Assembly (NCBI RefSeq): GCF_020075495.1
Contig: NZ_JABYQT010000007.1
Span: 124,001-188,000, forward strand
Length of the DNA stretch: 64,000 nt
Direction: 5' to 3'
Source of the DNA: Vreelandella aquamarina
GTDB lineage: Bacteria > Pseudomonadota > Gammaproteobacteria > Pseudomonadales > Halomonadaceae
Below the pieces are notes generated by a model. The model did no database searches and was not told the DNA's origin. It saw nothing but the letters and a program-made list of their open reading frames with translations. A program made the translations under genes and the position numbers. Within the stretch, counting starts at the first letter, position 1; each line of letters opens with the position of its first letter. Below are positions 1 to 9,256 of the stretch, piece after piece.

Positions 1-726
1 ACAGGCAATCCCAAGGGCTGGCTGGATCTGGAAGAGCCGGAAAACACCGCTAAGTCCGTCGAGCTGATGGGGCTTCGCTATATCGTGCTGACCTCCGTGG
101 ATCGCGACGACCTGGACGATGGTGGCGCCTCCCACTACGCCAGCTGCATCCAGGCCATCAAGGCACGCACTCCCGATGTGGTCGTCGAAGCCCTGACCCC
201 GGACTTCGACGGTGAGCTTGGCGCCATCGAGCGCGTGGTCGATTCCGGCCTGGAGGTCTTTGCCCAGAACGTCGAAACCGTGGAGCGTCTGACCAGCCGG
301 GTACGCGACCCGCGGGCAGGATATCGCAAGACCCTGAACGTGCTGGCCCACGCCAAGAAGCATCGCCCGGATGTGATTACCAAGACCAGCATCATGCTCG
401 GCCTTGGCGAGACTGACGAAGAGATCCTGCAGACGTTTGACGATCTGCGCGACATTGGCGTGGATATCGTGACCCTGGGCCAGTATCTGCGTCCGACGAA
501 AAACCATTTGCCCGTCGAGCGCTGGGTAAGCCCCGAGGAATTCGACCGGTATCGTGAAATAGGCCTGGAGAAAGGTTTCATGGAAGTGCCGTCAGGTCCG
601 CTCGTACGTTCGAGCTACCGCGCCGACCGGGTTTTCGAGAAGAACAATCTGGGCCTTGCATCCCCCGCCAAGGTGCCTGGACAGGAGCCCGATCCCAACA
701 TCATTCCCGCCCTCAACGTCGGTTAG
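1..726 (+). CDS. lipA: Lipoyl synthase LipA, 3' part (5' end outside window)
   Basis: Radical-SAM enzyme that inserts two sulfurs into protein-bound octanoyl groups to make lipoate. The reading frame is open from base 1, so the gene starts before the window and the Cys motifs that bind the iron-sulfur clusters are not visible. The part seen carries family landmarks: [30 protein letters not shown] and the C-terminal RSSYRAD, whose Arg-Ser-Ser is conserved in LipA. The C-terminal tail after that motif is about 30 residues longer than in E. coli. It converges on lipB, which supplies the octanoyl substrate, with a terminator between them. Identification is firm; only the 5' end is missing. Confidence 0.95.
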   Translation, partial: TGNPKGWLDLEEPENTAKSVELMGLRYIVLTSVDRDDLDDGGASHYASCIQAIKARTPDVVVEALTPDFDGELGAIERVVDSGLEVFAQNVETVERLTSRVRDPRAGYRKTLNVLAHAKKHRPDVITKTSIMLGLGETDEEILQTFDDLRDIGVDIVTLGQYLRPTKNHLPVERWVSPEEFDRYREIGLEKGFMEVPSGPLVRSSYRADRVFEKNNLGLASPAKVPGQEPDPNIIPALNVG

Positions 727-741
727 CCGTTCGTCGCCGAC

Positions 742-777
742 AAAAAAGCCGCCGCAGCCTGAGCTGCGGCGGCTTTT
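742..777. terminator. Bidirectional terminator between lipA and lipB
   Basis: An inverted repeat with arms at 744-758 and 763-777 (15 bp, loop CTGA) is GC-rich with AAAA on one side and TTTT on the other. It therefore has the form of an intrinsic terminator on both strands. It lies 15 bases after the lipA stop and just beyond the lipB stop, so it would end both convergent transcripts. Confidence 0.9.
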
Positions 778-788
778 CAATGTGACCG

Positions 789-1442
789 CTATGGGTCGAT
801 GACGACAAGTGTCCGCTTCAGCTCGGCTGCCAGTGCGCGCGCCAGCTGATCACCGACCGAATGGTCAACGGGAAGCGCCACCAGATCGGCCAGACGGGTC
901 ACCGCCATGCCGGCATAGCCGCAGGGATTGATGCGCTGAAACGCCGCCAGGTCATTATCCACATTGAGAGCGACCCCGTGATAGCTTGCCCCGCGCCGAA
1001 TGCGCAGACCCAGCGAGGCAATCTTGGCCTCGCCCAGCACGCTCTTGACGTAGACACCTGGGGCATCAGCTCGCGCGTGCGCCTTGATGCCGTAGTCGGC
1101 CAGCAGTGCAATGACGGCGTTTTCAAGCGCCGATACCAGATCACGCACCCCGATCCTGCTACGCCTTACGTCCAATAGCGGATAAAGCACCACCTGGCCC
1201 GGGCCGTGGTAGGTTACCTGGCCGCCCCGGTCGGTTTGCACCACGGGGATATCGCCAGGCATCAGCAGATGCTCGGGCTTGCCCGCCTGCCCCTGGGTGA
1301 ACACCGGGTCGTGTTCGACCAGCCAGAACTGATCAGGCGTATCGCTGTCGCGGGTATCGGTCAGCGAGCGCATCGACTCCCAAACCGGCAGATAGGCTCG
1401 TCTTCCCAGGCGGTGCAGCTCGATAGACGGCGAGGAACCCAT
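789..1442 (-). CDS. lipB: Octanoyltransferase LipB
   Basis: Transfers octanoate from acyl carrier protein to lipoyl domains, the step before LipA. The 217-residue protein shows the family motif [12 protein letters not shown] (about 72-83), the conserved Lys near 140 ([10 protein letters not shown]) and the catalytic Cys near 174 in NPCGYAGM. Length and motifs are typical. It is the last gene of the long minus-strand cell-wall operon and starts directly after the DUF493 gene stop, so the two are probably translated from one mRNA. Function is well supported. Confidence 0.96.
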   Translation of the reverse strand: MGSSPSIELHRLGRRAYLPVWESMRSLTDTRDSDTPDQFWLVEHDPVFTQGQAGKPEHLLMPGDIPVVQTDRGGQVTYHGPGQVVLYPLLDVRRSRIGVRDLVSALENAVIALLADYGIKAHARADAPGVYVKSVLGEAKIASLGLRIRRGASYHGVALNVDNDLAAFQRINPCGYAGMAVTRLADLVALPVDHSVGDQLARALAAELKRTLVVIDP

Positions 1443-1757
1443 CTAGACCACCATGTGCACGCGGCCGGTTGCCTTCAACTCTTCAAACAGCTGGCTGATC
1501 TGTGCTTCGCTGGTGGCGCGAATGGAAATACGTACCGACTGAAAACGGCCGGTGCGGCTTTCGACCACTTCCATTGTCGATTCATCGAAATCGGGTGCAT
1601 GGCGTACCACGACCTGGCATACGCAGGCGGGAAAATCCTCAGCCGCGTCCCCGACTACTTTCAAGGGATAGTCGCAAGGATAGGTAATCTTGGGCGCCTC
1701 GGCCGTCGTGGGGTCGCGCATGTCGCGAAATGTCTTCTGGGGACCCTTTTTCATCAT
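1443..1757 (-). CDS. ybeD: DUF493 (YbeD-like) family protein
   Basis: A 104-residue protein with the small alpha/beta fold pattern of the YbeD/DUF493 family (ITYPCDYPLKVVGDAAEDF near the start, VSQLFEEL-like helix, final strand VHMVV). The family is nearly always found between dacA and lipB, as here, and has been suggested to act in regulation of lipoate metabolism or as a small ligand-binding protein; its biochemical role is not settled. It sits immediately upstream of lipB on the same strand. Confidence 0.88.
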   Translation of the reverse strand: MMKKGPQKTFRDMRDPTTAEAPKITYPCDYPLKVVGDAAEDFPACVCQVVVRHAPDFDESTMEVVESRTGRFQSVRISIRATSEAQISQLFEELKATGRVHMVV

Positions 1758-1781
1758 GTACCTTCTAGTTGACGTGAACCT

Positions 1782-1803
1782 GGCCCGGGTAGTGGCCCGG
1801 GCC
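1782..1803 (-). repeat. GC hairpin between dacA and the DUF493 gene
   Basis: The arms GGCCCGGG (1782-1789) and CCCGGGCC (1796-1803) form an 8-bp perfect stem with a 6-base loop in the short gap between the dacA stop and the downstream start. There is no T-run, so it is better read as an intercistronic RNA structure (stability or partial attenuation) than as a full terminator. Confidence 0.5.
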
Positions 1804-1810
1804 GGGCCGA

Positions 1811-3028
1811 TTAATCGGTAAAGTTGGCAATCAAGCCGCTGAAGAAGCGCCGAACCTGATCGAAAAGACGCTTGAACAGGCCGCCCTCTTCAACGTTTTC
1901 AAGCGCAACAAGATCGCGCTCGCCGACCATTTCTTCACCTAGATAGACTTCCAGCGTACCGACATCATCGCCTACGGCAATGGGCGCCTGCAGTTCGGAG
2001 TTGAGATTCAGACGCGCGCGCAATTCTTCGTTACGGTTGCGCGGCAAGGTCATGTAGACCTCTTCGTCAACGCCGACGCGCAGCTCGTTGATATCGCCAC
2101 CCCAGATACGCGGTGTCGAAAGCACGGCTCCACGCTCATAAAGCTTCATGGTTTCATAGAAGCGGAATCCATAGCTCAGAAGCTTCTGGGCTTCCTGAGC
2201 GCGCGCTTCCTCGGAGCTGGTACCCATTACCACGGAAATGAGCCGCATGCCGTCACGCTCGGCAGACGATACCAGGCAGTAACCTGCGGCTTCAGTCCAG
2301 CCGGTCTTCAGGCCATCAACGGAAGGGTCGCGCCACAGCAGGCGGTTACGGTTGGGTTGGTCGATGCCGCCGTAAGAGAAGTGCCGCTGGGAATAGACAG
2401 CGTAGTGCTCAGGGTAGTCATTGATGATGTGGCGCGAAAGCCGTGCCAGGTCATGAGCAGTCGAGTAGTGATTGTCGCCGGGTAGACCCGTGGCGTTCTC
2501 GAAGTGGGTATTGACCATGCCCAGACGCGCCGCATGCTGATTCATCAGGTCCGCAAACGGGCCTTCACCACCGGCCAGGTGCTCGGCCATGGCCACGCTC
2601 GCATCGTTGCCGGAAACGATGATGATCCCGTGCAGCAGGTCATCCACCGCGACCTGATTGCCGACCTCGATGAACATCTTGGAGCCACCGGTACGCCAGG
2701 CGTTTTCACTGACATTGACCATATCTTCGGGCTTGATGGTACCGCGGTCGAGCTCGCGCTCTACCAGATAAGCCGTCATCAGCTTGGTAAGACTGGCCGG
2801 CGGCAGGCGCTCATCGGAGTTGTGCTCGGCCAGGATACGCCCGCTGTTGGCATCCATCAGAATCCAGGAGCTGGCCGCTATCTGTGGCGCCGCCGGGATA
2901 ATGGTCTGCGGTTGGGGCTGAGGCTGCGGCTGGGGTAACTCCTGAGCCGCCGCAGGCAGCGCTACCGCCGTGATGGCCGCAAACAGGCAAAGTTGGGCAG
3001 AGCGGCGAACCGACATAAATACATTCAT
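1811..3028 (-). CDS. dacA: D-alanyl-D-alanine carboxypeptidase (PBP5/6 type)
   Basis: Periplasmic low-molecular-weight penicillin-binding protein that trims the terminal D-Ala from peptidoglycan pentapeptides. An N-terminal signal peptide ends near ALPAAAQ, followed by a PQPQPQPQ linker. The three active-site motifs are present: SLTK (about 79-82), SGN (about 138-140) and KTG (about 240-242). The last 20 residues form an amphipathic helix (KRLFDQVRRFFSGL), the usual membrane anchor of PBP5. I chose the ATG at 3028 because a GAG ribosome-binding sequence lies 9 bases upstream; an in-frame ATG at 3037 is possible. It lies in the elongasome operon. Confidence 0.94.
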   Translation of the reverse strand: MNVFMSVRRSAQLCLFAAITAVALPAAAQELPQPQPQPQPQTIIPAAPQIAASSWILMDANSGRILAEHNSDERLPPASLTKLMTAYLVERELDRGTIKPEDMVNVSENAWRTGGSKMFIEVGNQVAVDDLLHGIIIVSGNDASVAMAEHLAGGEGPFADLMNQHAARLGMVNTHFENATGLPGDNHYSTAHDLARLSRHIINDYPEHYAVYSQRHFSYGGIDQPNRNRLLWRDPSVDGLKTGWTEAAGYCLVSSAERDGMRLISVVMGTSSEEARAQEAQKLLSYGFRFYETMKLYERGAVLSTPRIWGGDINELRVGVDEEVYMTLPRNRNEELRARLNLNSELQAPIAVGDDVGTLEVYLGEEMVGERDLVALENVEEGGLFKRLFDQVRRFFSGLIANFTD

Positions 3029-3085
3029 CACTAACATCTCGCTTACAAGAAAACGGCGCCAGGCACCAAGAGTATAAAAAGTGGA

Positions 3086-4081
3086 TTATCTCACGATAAA
3101 GACTTGAGGAAAGCCTGCTTGGCGAAGCTCTTCGCGCGCTCGTGTCTCCTGGGCGGGACCGACCGGCCCCACCTGGACACGATGTACGTTGGCATCACTC
3201 ATCACACGCACTCCAAGCGGCAGTTCGCCTTGAAGACGCTGCTGGAGCTGCTGCGCGCCCTCAGCACTGCCCAAAGCAGCAATCTGCAGGTAGAAGGCGC
3301 CCTCCGCCGGTGTTTCGGTATCTGCTGCCGGTGACGAGGCAGGTACAGGCGCTGCCTCGGGTGCGGCAACGCGACGGGGCTGCTCACCCGGTGGCGAAGC
3401 CTCGGGTGGCCTTGAAGAAGCCGCCGGCGTGGAGCTTGATGCGCCCCTATCGCCCGCCAGCCAGCGCTCCGGGTCCACCGCTTCGACCTTTACCCGCCCG
3501 GTGCCGTTGTCCAGTATCCCCAGGCGCGCGGCAGCGGCATAGGAGAGATCGATTTCACGGTCACTATGAAAGGGGCCGCGATCGTTGACGCGAACGATGA
3601 CCGATTGACCACTGTCCAGGCTGGTAACCCGCGCAAAGGTAGGCAGTGGAAGCGAACGGTGAGCGGCCGACATCTTGTACATGTCGTAAATCTCACCGTT
3701 GGAGGTGGCATAGCCGTGAAATTTTTCACCATACCAGGAGGCCGTGCCCTGCTTGGCATAGCCTCGGGAGTCGGGCATGACGTGGTAGGTCTTCCCCCAC
3801 ACTTCATAGGTAGAACGGTTACCCGCCCGTGAAGGCTCCTCGATGCGCGGCTCGGCATCCGGCACCATGGACACATCCGGTGGCTCTACCGGATAGGCAT
3901 CGCCATTCATGGCATAGCGCCCGCCACTGGTCGTACTGGCGCTGCTGGCCGCAGGCTTGGATGGCTGCGCCTGGGAAGGCGCCTCCACACGCTGGGTCTT
4001 GCTGCTGGCGCACCCGCTGATCAAGGCCGCCAGGGCTATTGCACCGCCTAATCGCCACGTCGCTGTCTGCCGCATGTTCAT
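3086..4081 (-). CDS. rlpA: RlpA septal-ring lytic transglycosylase, lipoprotein
   Basis: Outer-membrane lipoprotein of 331 residues that cleaves denuded peptidoglycan strands in RlpA-type enzymes. The lipobox LISGC gives the lipidated Cys. A low-complexity linker follows, then the double-psi beta-barrel domain (GTASWYGEKFHGYATSNGE to VKVEAVDPE) with the conserved VNDRGPF and DLSYAAAARLG segments. After a Pro/Ala-rich linker comes a C-terminal SPOR domain (from AFYLQIAALGS) that binds septal glycans. Its start overlaps the mltB stop by 4 bases. Confidence 0.95.
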   Translation of the reverse strand: MNMRQTATWRLGGAIALAALISGCASSKTQRVEAPSQAQPSKPAASSASTTSGGRYAMNGDAYPVEPPDVSMVPDAEPRIEEPSRAGNRSTYEVWGKTYHVMPDSRGYAKQGTASWYGEKFHGYATSNGEIYDMYKMSAAHRSLPLPTFARVTSLDSGQSVIVRVNDRGPFHSDREIDLSYAAAARLGILDNGTGRVKVEAVDPERWLAGDRGASSSTPAASSRPPEASPPGEQPRRVAAPEAAPVPASSPAADTETPAEGAFYLQIAALGSAEGAQQLQQRLQGELPLGVRVMSDANVHRVQVGPVGPAQETRAREELRQAGFPQVFIVR

Positions 4082-5109
4082 CCCTGCTCCTCGACCTGTT
4101 CGACCTGTTGCTCGATGGCCTCGGCAAGCTCTGCTACCGCCATGGCGTACAGGTGACTATGGTTGTAGCGCGTAATCACATAAAAATTGTTTTCGCCCAG
4201 GCGATAGCGTGTGTGCTCTTCATCCATTTCAAACGCCAGCGGCACAACGCGCAGGGTGTCATCGAGCGATTCTTGAGGCTCGATGCCCACGGCCTTGACG
4301 TCAGCAACGGTGATACTGGGTGCCGACGTCTGATTGAACACGAGCGCCTCGGGAAGCTCCTCAGGCCCGGTTGCTTCGTGATAGACGGCACCGCCGCGCT
4401 GCCAGCCGTGTTCGGCAAAGTAGTTGGCGACACTTCCGATGGCATCGACCGAGTTTTCCCATAGGTCACGATGCCCATCGCCATCGAAATCGACCGCGTA
4501 CGCCTGATAGCTTGTGGGAATGAACTGCGGATAGCCCATGGCACCGGCATAGGAGCCGTAGAGCTCGGCAGGGTCTACCTCCTGCTCGTAGGCGATCTCG
4601 AGAAAGGCTGCCAGTTCGCCCCGAAAGAAGTCGCCTCGGCTGGGGTGATAAAAGGCAAGGGTCGACAGGGAGTCGAGCACGCGATGCTGGCCCTTGTGAC
4701 GGCCATAGTAGGTCTCGACGCCAATGATGGCGGTAACCACACTGCCCGGCACACCGTAGACCTCTTCCGCCCGCGCCAGCGTATCGGCATGTACCTGCAT
4801 GAACGCAGCGCCCTCTTCGATGCGCTGACGGGTCAAGAATATATCGCGATACTCGAACCAGCGCAGGCGACGCTCTGCCGCGCCGTCCATGGCATCCAGC
4901 ACGCCCTGGGAGTAGTTGGCCTCGGCAAATGCATGGCGCAGCCACGCCTCGGGTACTCCCTGGGCAGCCACTTCGTCAATCAGTTGCTGAACCCCCTCGT
5001 TTTCCTGCAGGTTTACCGGCTCATGTGCTTGTTCAGCCATCGCCTGAATCGAACATACCAGTAGCACGGCACCCAGACCGCCGCCGGCACTTTTTCGGGC
5101 CCTGTTCAT
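4078..5109 (-). CDS. mltB: Lytic murein transglycosylase B
   Basis: Cleaves the glycan strand of peptidoglycan to 1,6-anhydro products. The catalytic Glu lies in GVETYYGRHKG; other family landmarks are GAMGYPQFIPTSY and the EF-hand-like DFDGDGHRDLW loop. The protein begins with a signal peptide (LGAVLLVCSIQAMA) without an obvious lipobox, so it may be a soluble periplasmic form. I chose the ATG at 5109 because the signal peptide starts there; the longer frame to 5181 would add a charged segment and overlap rodA. Its stop overlaps the rlpA start. Confidence 0.93.
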   Translation of the reverse strand: MNRARKSAGGGLGAVLLVCSIQAMAEQAHEPVNLQENEGVQQLIDEVAAQGVPEAWLRHAFAEANYSQGVLDAMDGAAERRLRWFEYRDIFLTRQRIEEGAAFMQVHADTLARAEEVYGVPGSVVTAIIGVETYYGRHKGQHRVLDSLSTLAFYHPSRGDFFRGELAAFLEIAYEQEVDPAELYGSYAGAMGYPQFIPTSYQAYAVDFDGDGHRDLWENSVDAIGSVANYFAEHGWQRGGAVYHEATGPEELPEALVFNQTSAPSITVADVKAVGIEPQESLDDTLRVVPLAFEMDEEHTRYRLGENNFYVITRYNHSHLYAMAVAELAEAIEQQVEQVEEQG

Positions 5110-5152
5110 CAACTCACCACTCCCTTTGAAAACGCAACGCCCTATTTTTCCA

Positions 5153-6313
5153 TCAACGCGGTAACAGCCGACGATGGGCATGAATGGACATGAGAATACC
5201 GAACCCGGCCAGCAAGGTCACGCTGGAGGTGCCGCCATAACTCACCAGCGGTAGTGGCACCCCTACTACCGGGAGAATGCCGCTGACCATGCCCACGTTG
5301 ACAAATACATAAATGAAGAAGGTAAGAATAATGCTGCCGGCGAACAGCCGCCCAAATGTATCCTGTGAAGAGGCGGCAAGCCACATTCCTCGCCCGACGA
5401 TCATCAGATAGAGCGCGAGCAGCACCAGCATGCCGACCAGCCCGAACTCCTCGCCCAGCACCGCGATGATGAAATCGGTATGCCGCTCGGGCAGAAACTC
5501 GAGCTGGGACTGGGTGCCATCCAGCCAGCCTTTTCCCCACAGCCCGCCACTGCCGATGGCCGTGGTCGATTGAATGATGTTCCAGCCCGAGCCCAGAGGA
5601 TCGCTTTCAGGATCCAGAAACGTCAGCACCCGCTGACGCTGGTAGTTGTGCATGTTCATCCATAAAAGCGGCACACAAGCGCTCAGCAGCGCAACGACAA
5701 ACCCGATGAGACGCCACGACAGCCCCGCAAGCAGCACCACGATAACGGCGGCACTGGCCACCAGAAGCGAGGTGCCCAGGTCGGGCTGAATGGCCGTCAG
5801 CACGACCGGCACACCAATGATGACGGCGCATACCACGATATCGCGCAAGCGAGGCGGCAACTGGCACTGGTTCAGGTAGGCTGCCACCATCAGCGGTACT
5901 GCCAGCTTCATCATTTCAGAAGGCTGGAAACGAATCACGCCAGGGATTTCCAGCCAGCGCTTGGCCCCCATTCCGATGTCACCGGCGATTTCCACCGCCA
6001 GCAGCATGATGACACCAATACCATAGGCAAATGGTGCCCAGCGCAGGAACGTCGTAGGCGAAAGTTGCGCCAGAAACACCATGACCACCAGAGCAATACC
6101 AAATCGCATGGCCTGTGCGATAACCGACTCGATACGCTGGCCCGACGCGCTATACAGCACCAGCAGCCCGCCCGCCATCAGCACGATCAACAGCGCCAAT
6201 AGCCAGGGATCAACATGAATACGCTCCCAGATGCTTCTGCGTCGCGCGATACCGCTATCGGGCGGGCGAACGGGATGGCGGCGCAAAGGGCGGGTCAGGG
6301 TCTGCCAGGCCAT
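5153..6313 (-). CDS. rodA: Peptidoglycan glycosyltransferase RodA (SEDS family)
   Basis: Inner-membrane SEDS polymerase that makes glycan strands during cell elongation with PBP2. The 386-residue protein is strongly hydrophobic with about ten membrane segments. The large periplasmic loop carries the conserved WLDGTQSQLEFLPERHTDFI segment (split here: WLDGTQSQ then LEFLPERHTDF), and the C-terminal helices end PLVSYGGTSSVTLLAGFGILMSI, diagnostic for RodA/FtsW. It follows the PBP2 gene with a 3-base gap, the usual mrdA-mrdB pair. Confidence 0.96.
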   Translation of the reverse strand: MAWQTLTRPLRRHPVRPPDSGIARRRSIWERIHVDPWLLALLIVLMAGGLLVLYSASGQRIESVIAQAMRFGIALVVMVFLAQLSPTTFLRWAPFAYGIGVIMLLAVEIAGDIGMGAKRWLEIPGVIRFQPSEMMKLAVPLMVAAYLNQCQLPPRLRDIVVCAVIIGVPVVLTAIQPDLGTSLLVASAAVIVVLLAGLSWRLIGFVVALLSACVPLLWMNMHNYQRQRVLTFLDPESDPLGSGWNIIQSTTAIGSGGLWGKGWLDGTQSQLEFLPERHTDFIIAVLGEEFGLVGMLVLLALYLMIVGRGMWLAASSQDTFGRLFAGSIILTFFIYVFVNVGMVSGILPVVGVPLPLVSYGGTSSVTLLAGFGILMSIHAHRRLLPR

Positions 6314-6316
6314 AGG

Positions 6317-8224
6317 TCAGTTACCCTCCACGTTGGCATTGTCTTCTTCCAGAACTTCGCGTATTTCGTCGGCCTCGGGGGCATCATCCTTCAACAGCCA
6401 GGCATCGGTCATCGCGCGCGCCAGGTGAGCGGCATGCGTACTCCCGCCGCCGGCATTCTCAACGATGACCGATACGGCAATCTGCGGGTCTTCGATCGGA
6501 GCAAACGCCATGAACAGCGCATGATCGCGCAGGCGCTCGGCCAGCTCCTCTGCGTTATAGCGCTGGTCCTGCCCAAGCGAAAACACCTGAGCGGTGCCCG
6601 ACTTCCCGCCCATGCGGTACTCAAGCCCTACCCCGGTTCGCCGTGCCGTGCCTTCGCTGCCGCTGATCACCTTTTCCATTCCGCTGAAGACCCGGTCCCA
6701 CCAGGCGTCATTTTCCAGGTGAATGTCGTCAAGGGTACCAGGAAGATCATGCGGTACCGGCTCGTCACCGATCTGCAGCGCCAGACGCGGTTTTACCCAG
6801 TGGCCACGATTGGCAAGCGTTGCCGTGGCGCTGGCCAGCTGCAAGGGTGTCACCTGCCAATACCCCTGGCCGATACCCACCGACAAGGTCTCGCCTGGGT
6901 ACCACGCCTGATTGAAACGCTCACGCTTCCACTCCCGCGAGGGCATCAAGCCGCTGCTTTCACCCTGCACATCGTGGGCAACGCGCTGACCAAAGCCAAA
7001 ACCACTCATTCGCTCATCGAGCTTGTCGATACCCAGGTCGTGGGCCAGGGTGTAGTAATAGGTGTTGTTGGATACCGCCAACGAGCGCTCCAGGTCCACT
7101 CGCCCATGCCCCCAGCGTAGCCAGTTACGGTAGCGGCGTGAATCATTGGGCAGCTGGTAATAGCCGGGATCGTTGATCGTGCTATCCGGTGTAATCACCC
7201 CTTCGGCAAGTCCAGCAAGGGCAAGAAACGGCTTGATGGTGGAGCCCGGCGGATAGTGGCCGCGGATCGAGCGGTTGAACAGCGGAAGATCAAGGTCCTC
7301 CTGCAGCCCGCGATAGGAGGCCACATCGATGCCGGTCACGAACTGGTTGCTGTCGAACCCTGGTGTCGACACCATGGCCAGAATTTCGCCTGTGGCTGGT
7401 GCAATGGCCACGATCGAACCACGCCGACCATCCATCAGCTCATAAGCCAGGGTCTGCAACGACTTGTCGATAGTCAGCATAAGGTTCTGACCGGGCACAG
7501 GATCGGTGCGGCCAAGCTCTCGCAACACGCGCCCGCGGGCATTGGTTTCAACCTTGCGAAGCCCCGCCTCCCCGTGCAGCTCCTCTTCATAGAAGCGCTC
7601 GACGCCGGTCTTGCCGATAAAGTGGGTGCCTGCATAACGCCCGGCATCCAGGTGCTGAAGCTCTTCGGCGTTGATTCGTCCAACATAGCCAAGGGTATGA
7701 GCCATGACGTTGGAGTCCGGGTAGTAACGCAGGAGTTGCGCCTCGACCTCGACGCCGGGCAGACGGTGGCGGTTCACCGCGAGCCGGGCAATCTGCTCTT
7801 CACTCAGGTCGCTCATCAGAAGCGCCGGCTGAAAAGGCCGCTGACGCTGGCGCGAGCGTACATTGAACGCCTCGATGTCCTCTTCCGGAAGCTCGAGAAG
7901 CTCCACCAGCAGCGCCAAAGTGTCATCGAGATCATCGACGCGCTCACGCACCAGCGTCAGATTGTAGGTAGGCCGGTTTTCGGCAAGCAGCACACCGTTG
8001 CGGTCATAGATCAAGCCACGGTTGGGCGGTAATGGTTCGACGCGAACGCGGTTTTTCTCTGACCGCGTGGTATAGATGTCGTGTTTGACGATCTGCAGAT
8101 AACCAAGCCGCCCAACCAGCAGGCAGGCCAGGACGATGACGACCAGAACCGCAAGCAGCGCTCTGACACGGAAAATACGCAGCTCTTGTTCAGAATTTTT
8201 TAACGTGTCACGGCGCTGGCGCAT
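6317..8224 (-). CDS. mrdA: Penicillin-binding protein 2
   Basis: Elongasome DD-transpeptidase of 635 residues. A short cytoplasmic tail and one membrane anchor (about 20-45) are followed by the PBP dimerisation domain and the transpeptidase domain. Active-site motifs are STIK (Ser328-Lys331), SNN (385-387) and KSGTA near 543. The pedestal segment NRGLIYDRNGVLLAEN is the class-B signature. It sits between rlmH and rodA, the standard order in gammaproteobacteria, and works with RodA in side-wall synthesis. Confidence 0.96.
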   Translation of the reverse strand: MRQRRDTLKNSEQELRIFRVRALLAVLVVIVLACLLVGRLGYLQIVKHDIYTTRSEKNRVRVEPLPPNRGLIYDRNGVLLAENRPTYNLTLVRERVDDLDDTLALLVELLELPEEDIEAFNVRSRQRQRPFQPALLMSDLSEEQIARLAVNRHRLPGVEVEAQLLRYYPDSNVMAHTLGYVGRINAEELQHLDAGRYAGTHFIGKTGVERFYEEELHGEAGLRKVETNARGRVLRELGRTDPVPGQNLMLTIDKSLQTLAYELMDGRRGSIVAIAPATGEILAMVSTPGFDSNQFVTGIDVASYRGLQEDLDLPLFNRSIRGHYPPGSTIKPFLALAGLAEGVITPDSTINDPGYYQLPNDSRRYRNWLRWGHGRVDLERSLAVSNNTYYYTLAHDLGIDKLDERMSGFGFGQRVAHDVQGESSGLMPSREWKRERFNQAWYPGETLSVGIGQGYWQVTPLQLASATATLANRGHWVKPRLALQIGDEPVPHDLPGTLDDIHLENDAWWDRVFSGMEKVISGSEGTARRTGVGLEYRMGGKSGTAQVFSLGQDQRYNAEELAERLRDHALFMAFAPIEDPQIAVSVIVENAGGGSTHAAHLARAMTDAWLLKDDAPEADEIREVLEEDNANVEGN

Positions 8225-8293
8225 GGCAACAGGGAACTCTCAAATCAGACAATTGGCGCAACGGCGGCTCGAACACGGCAATCGTTACCCGCC

Positions 8294-8761
8294 CTAGCGG
8301 TGATAAGGGTGGCCAACCAGCAGTGTCCAGGCACGATAAAGCTGCTCGGCGAGCATGATACGCACCAGCGGATGGGGAAGCGTCAACGCAGAGAGGGACC
8401 ACGCCTTGTCGGCCATGGCAGACAGCGAAGGCTCCAGGCCATCCGGGCCGCCTACCAGCAGGACAATATCGCGGCCTTCCATCCGCCAGGCATCGGCCTC
8501 CTGGGCAAGCTGCTCGGTCGTCCAGGCCTTGCCCTTTACTTCAAGCGCCACGATGTATTCATCACCGCGCAGCTTGTCGCGAATGCGCTGCGCCTCCTGG
8601 GCACGTGCCTTCACGATATCTGCATTCTTGCCGCGCTGACCAAGGGGGATCTCTTCTATTTCCAGGCTGAAATCCCGAGGGAGCCGTTTACGATAGGTTT
8701 CAATGCCCTCTTCCACCCACGCGGGCATCTTCGTGCCTACCGCCAACAGCCTGATCCTCAT
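8294..8761 (-). CDS. rlmH: 23S rRNA pseudouridine-1915 N3-methyltransferase RlmH
   Basis: A SPOUT methyltransferase that modifies pseudouridine 1915 in helix 69 of 23S rRNA. The length of 155 residues is exact for the family. The SAM-binding knot is visible as [10 protein letters not shown]-like [12 protein letters not shown] and the C-terminal [20 protein letters not shown] ending in GHPYHR. Its start overlaps the rsfS stop by 4 bases, so the two are co-translated. Confidence 0.97.
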   Translation of the reverse strand: MRIRLLAVGTKMPAWVEEGIETYRKRLPRDFSLEIEEIPLGQRGKNADIVKARAQEAQRIRDKLRGDEYIVALEVKGKAWTTEQLAQEADAWRMEGRDIVLLVGGPDGLEPSLSAMADKAWSLSALTLPHPLVRIMLAEQLYRAWTLLVGHPYHR

Positions 8762-9144
8762 GACATGCGGACCCGCTCTTCGAATTGTTCGAACGATTCA
8801 TCGCGGGACAGGCCTTCGCTTGGCAGGTCAGACCACAGGCGCTCCAGGTCATACAGAGTGCGCGCCTCGGGCAACATGATGTGAACCACGATATCCCCCA
8901 GATCTACCAGCACCCAGTCTGCATTGTCGCCGCCTTCGACACCGCGCGGCTGAAGACCGGCCGCCTTGGCCTTCTCCACCAGATTCTGAGCAAGGGCCGC
9001 CACATGGCGAGTGGAAGTACCACTGGCGATCAGCATGAGGTCGGTCACCTCTGTCAGGCTGGAAACGTCCAGATGGGTGATATCGCGTGCCTTGAGTTCT
9101 TCTAGCGCCTCGAGCGCCAGGTTTTTCAGTGTATCGATGTGCAT
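8758..9144 (-). CDS. rsfS: Ribosome silencing factor RsfS
   Basis: Binds ribosomal protein uL14 and blocks subunit joining when nutrients are short. The core motif [29 protein letters not shown] is characteristic (DWVLVDLGD and HIMLPEAR). I use the ATG at 9144 ([11 protein letters not shown]), which matches where family members begin; the frame remains open to 9165. The C-terminal tail after LERLW is longer than in E. coli. It is followed directly by rlmH. Confidence 0.94.
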   Translation of the reverse strand: MHIDTLKNLALEALEELKARDITHLDVSSLTEVTDLMLIASGTSTRHVAALAQNLVEKAKAAGLQPRGVEGGDNADWVLVDLGDIVVHIMLPEARTLYDLERLWSDLPSEGLSRDESFEQFEERVRMS

Positions 9145-9256
9145 GACTCCTGAAGACAATCCCATGTAGTAATCGCCCGTGTGGTAATCGGACGATGATG
9201 TAGTAATTGGTCAATAAAGCCGGCCATTGTAACGGCTTCCAGCATGACTGCCAGCG

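Noticed and set aside
2917-2940. Short tandem repeat encoding PQPQPQ in dacA
   Set aside because: It is a normal flexible linker after the signal peptide and not a separate repeat element.
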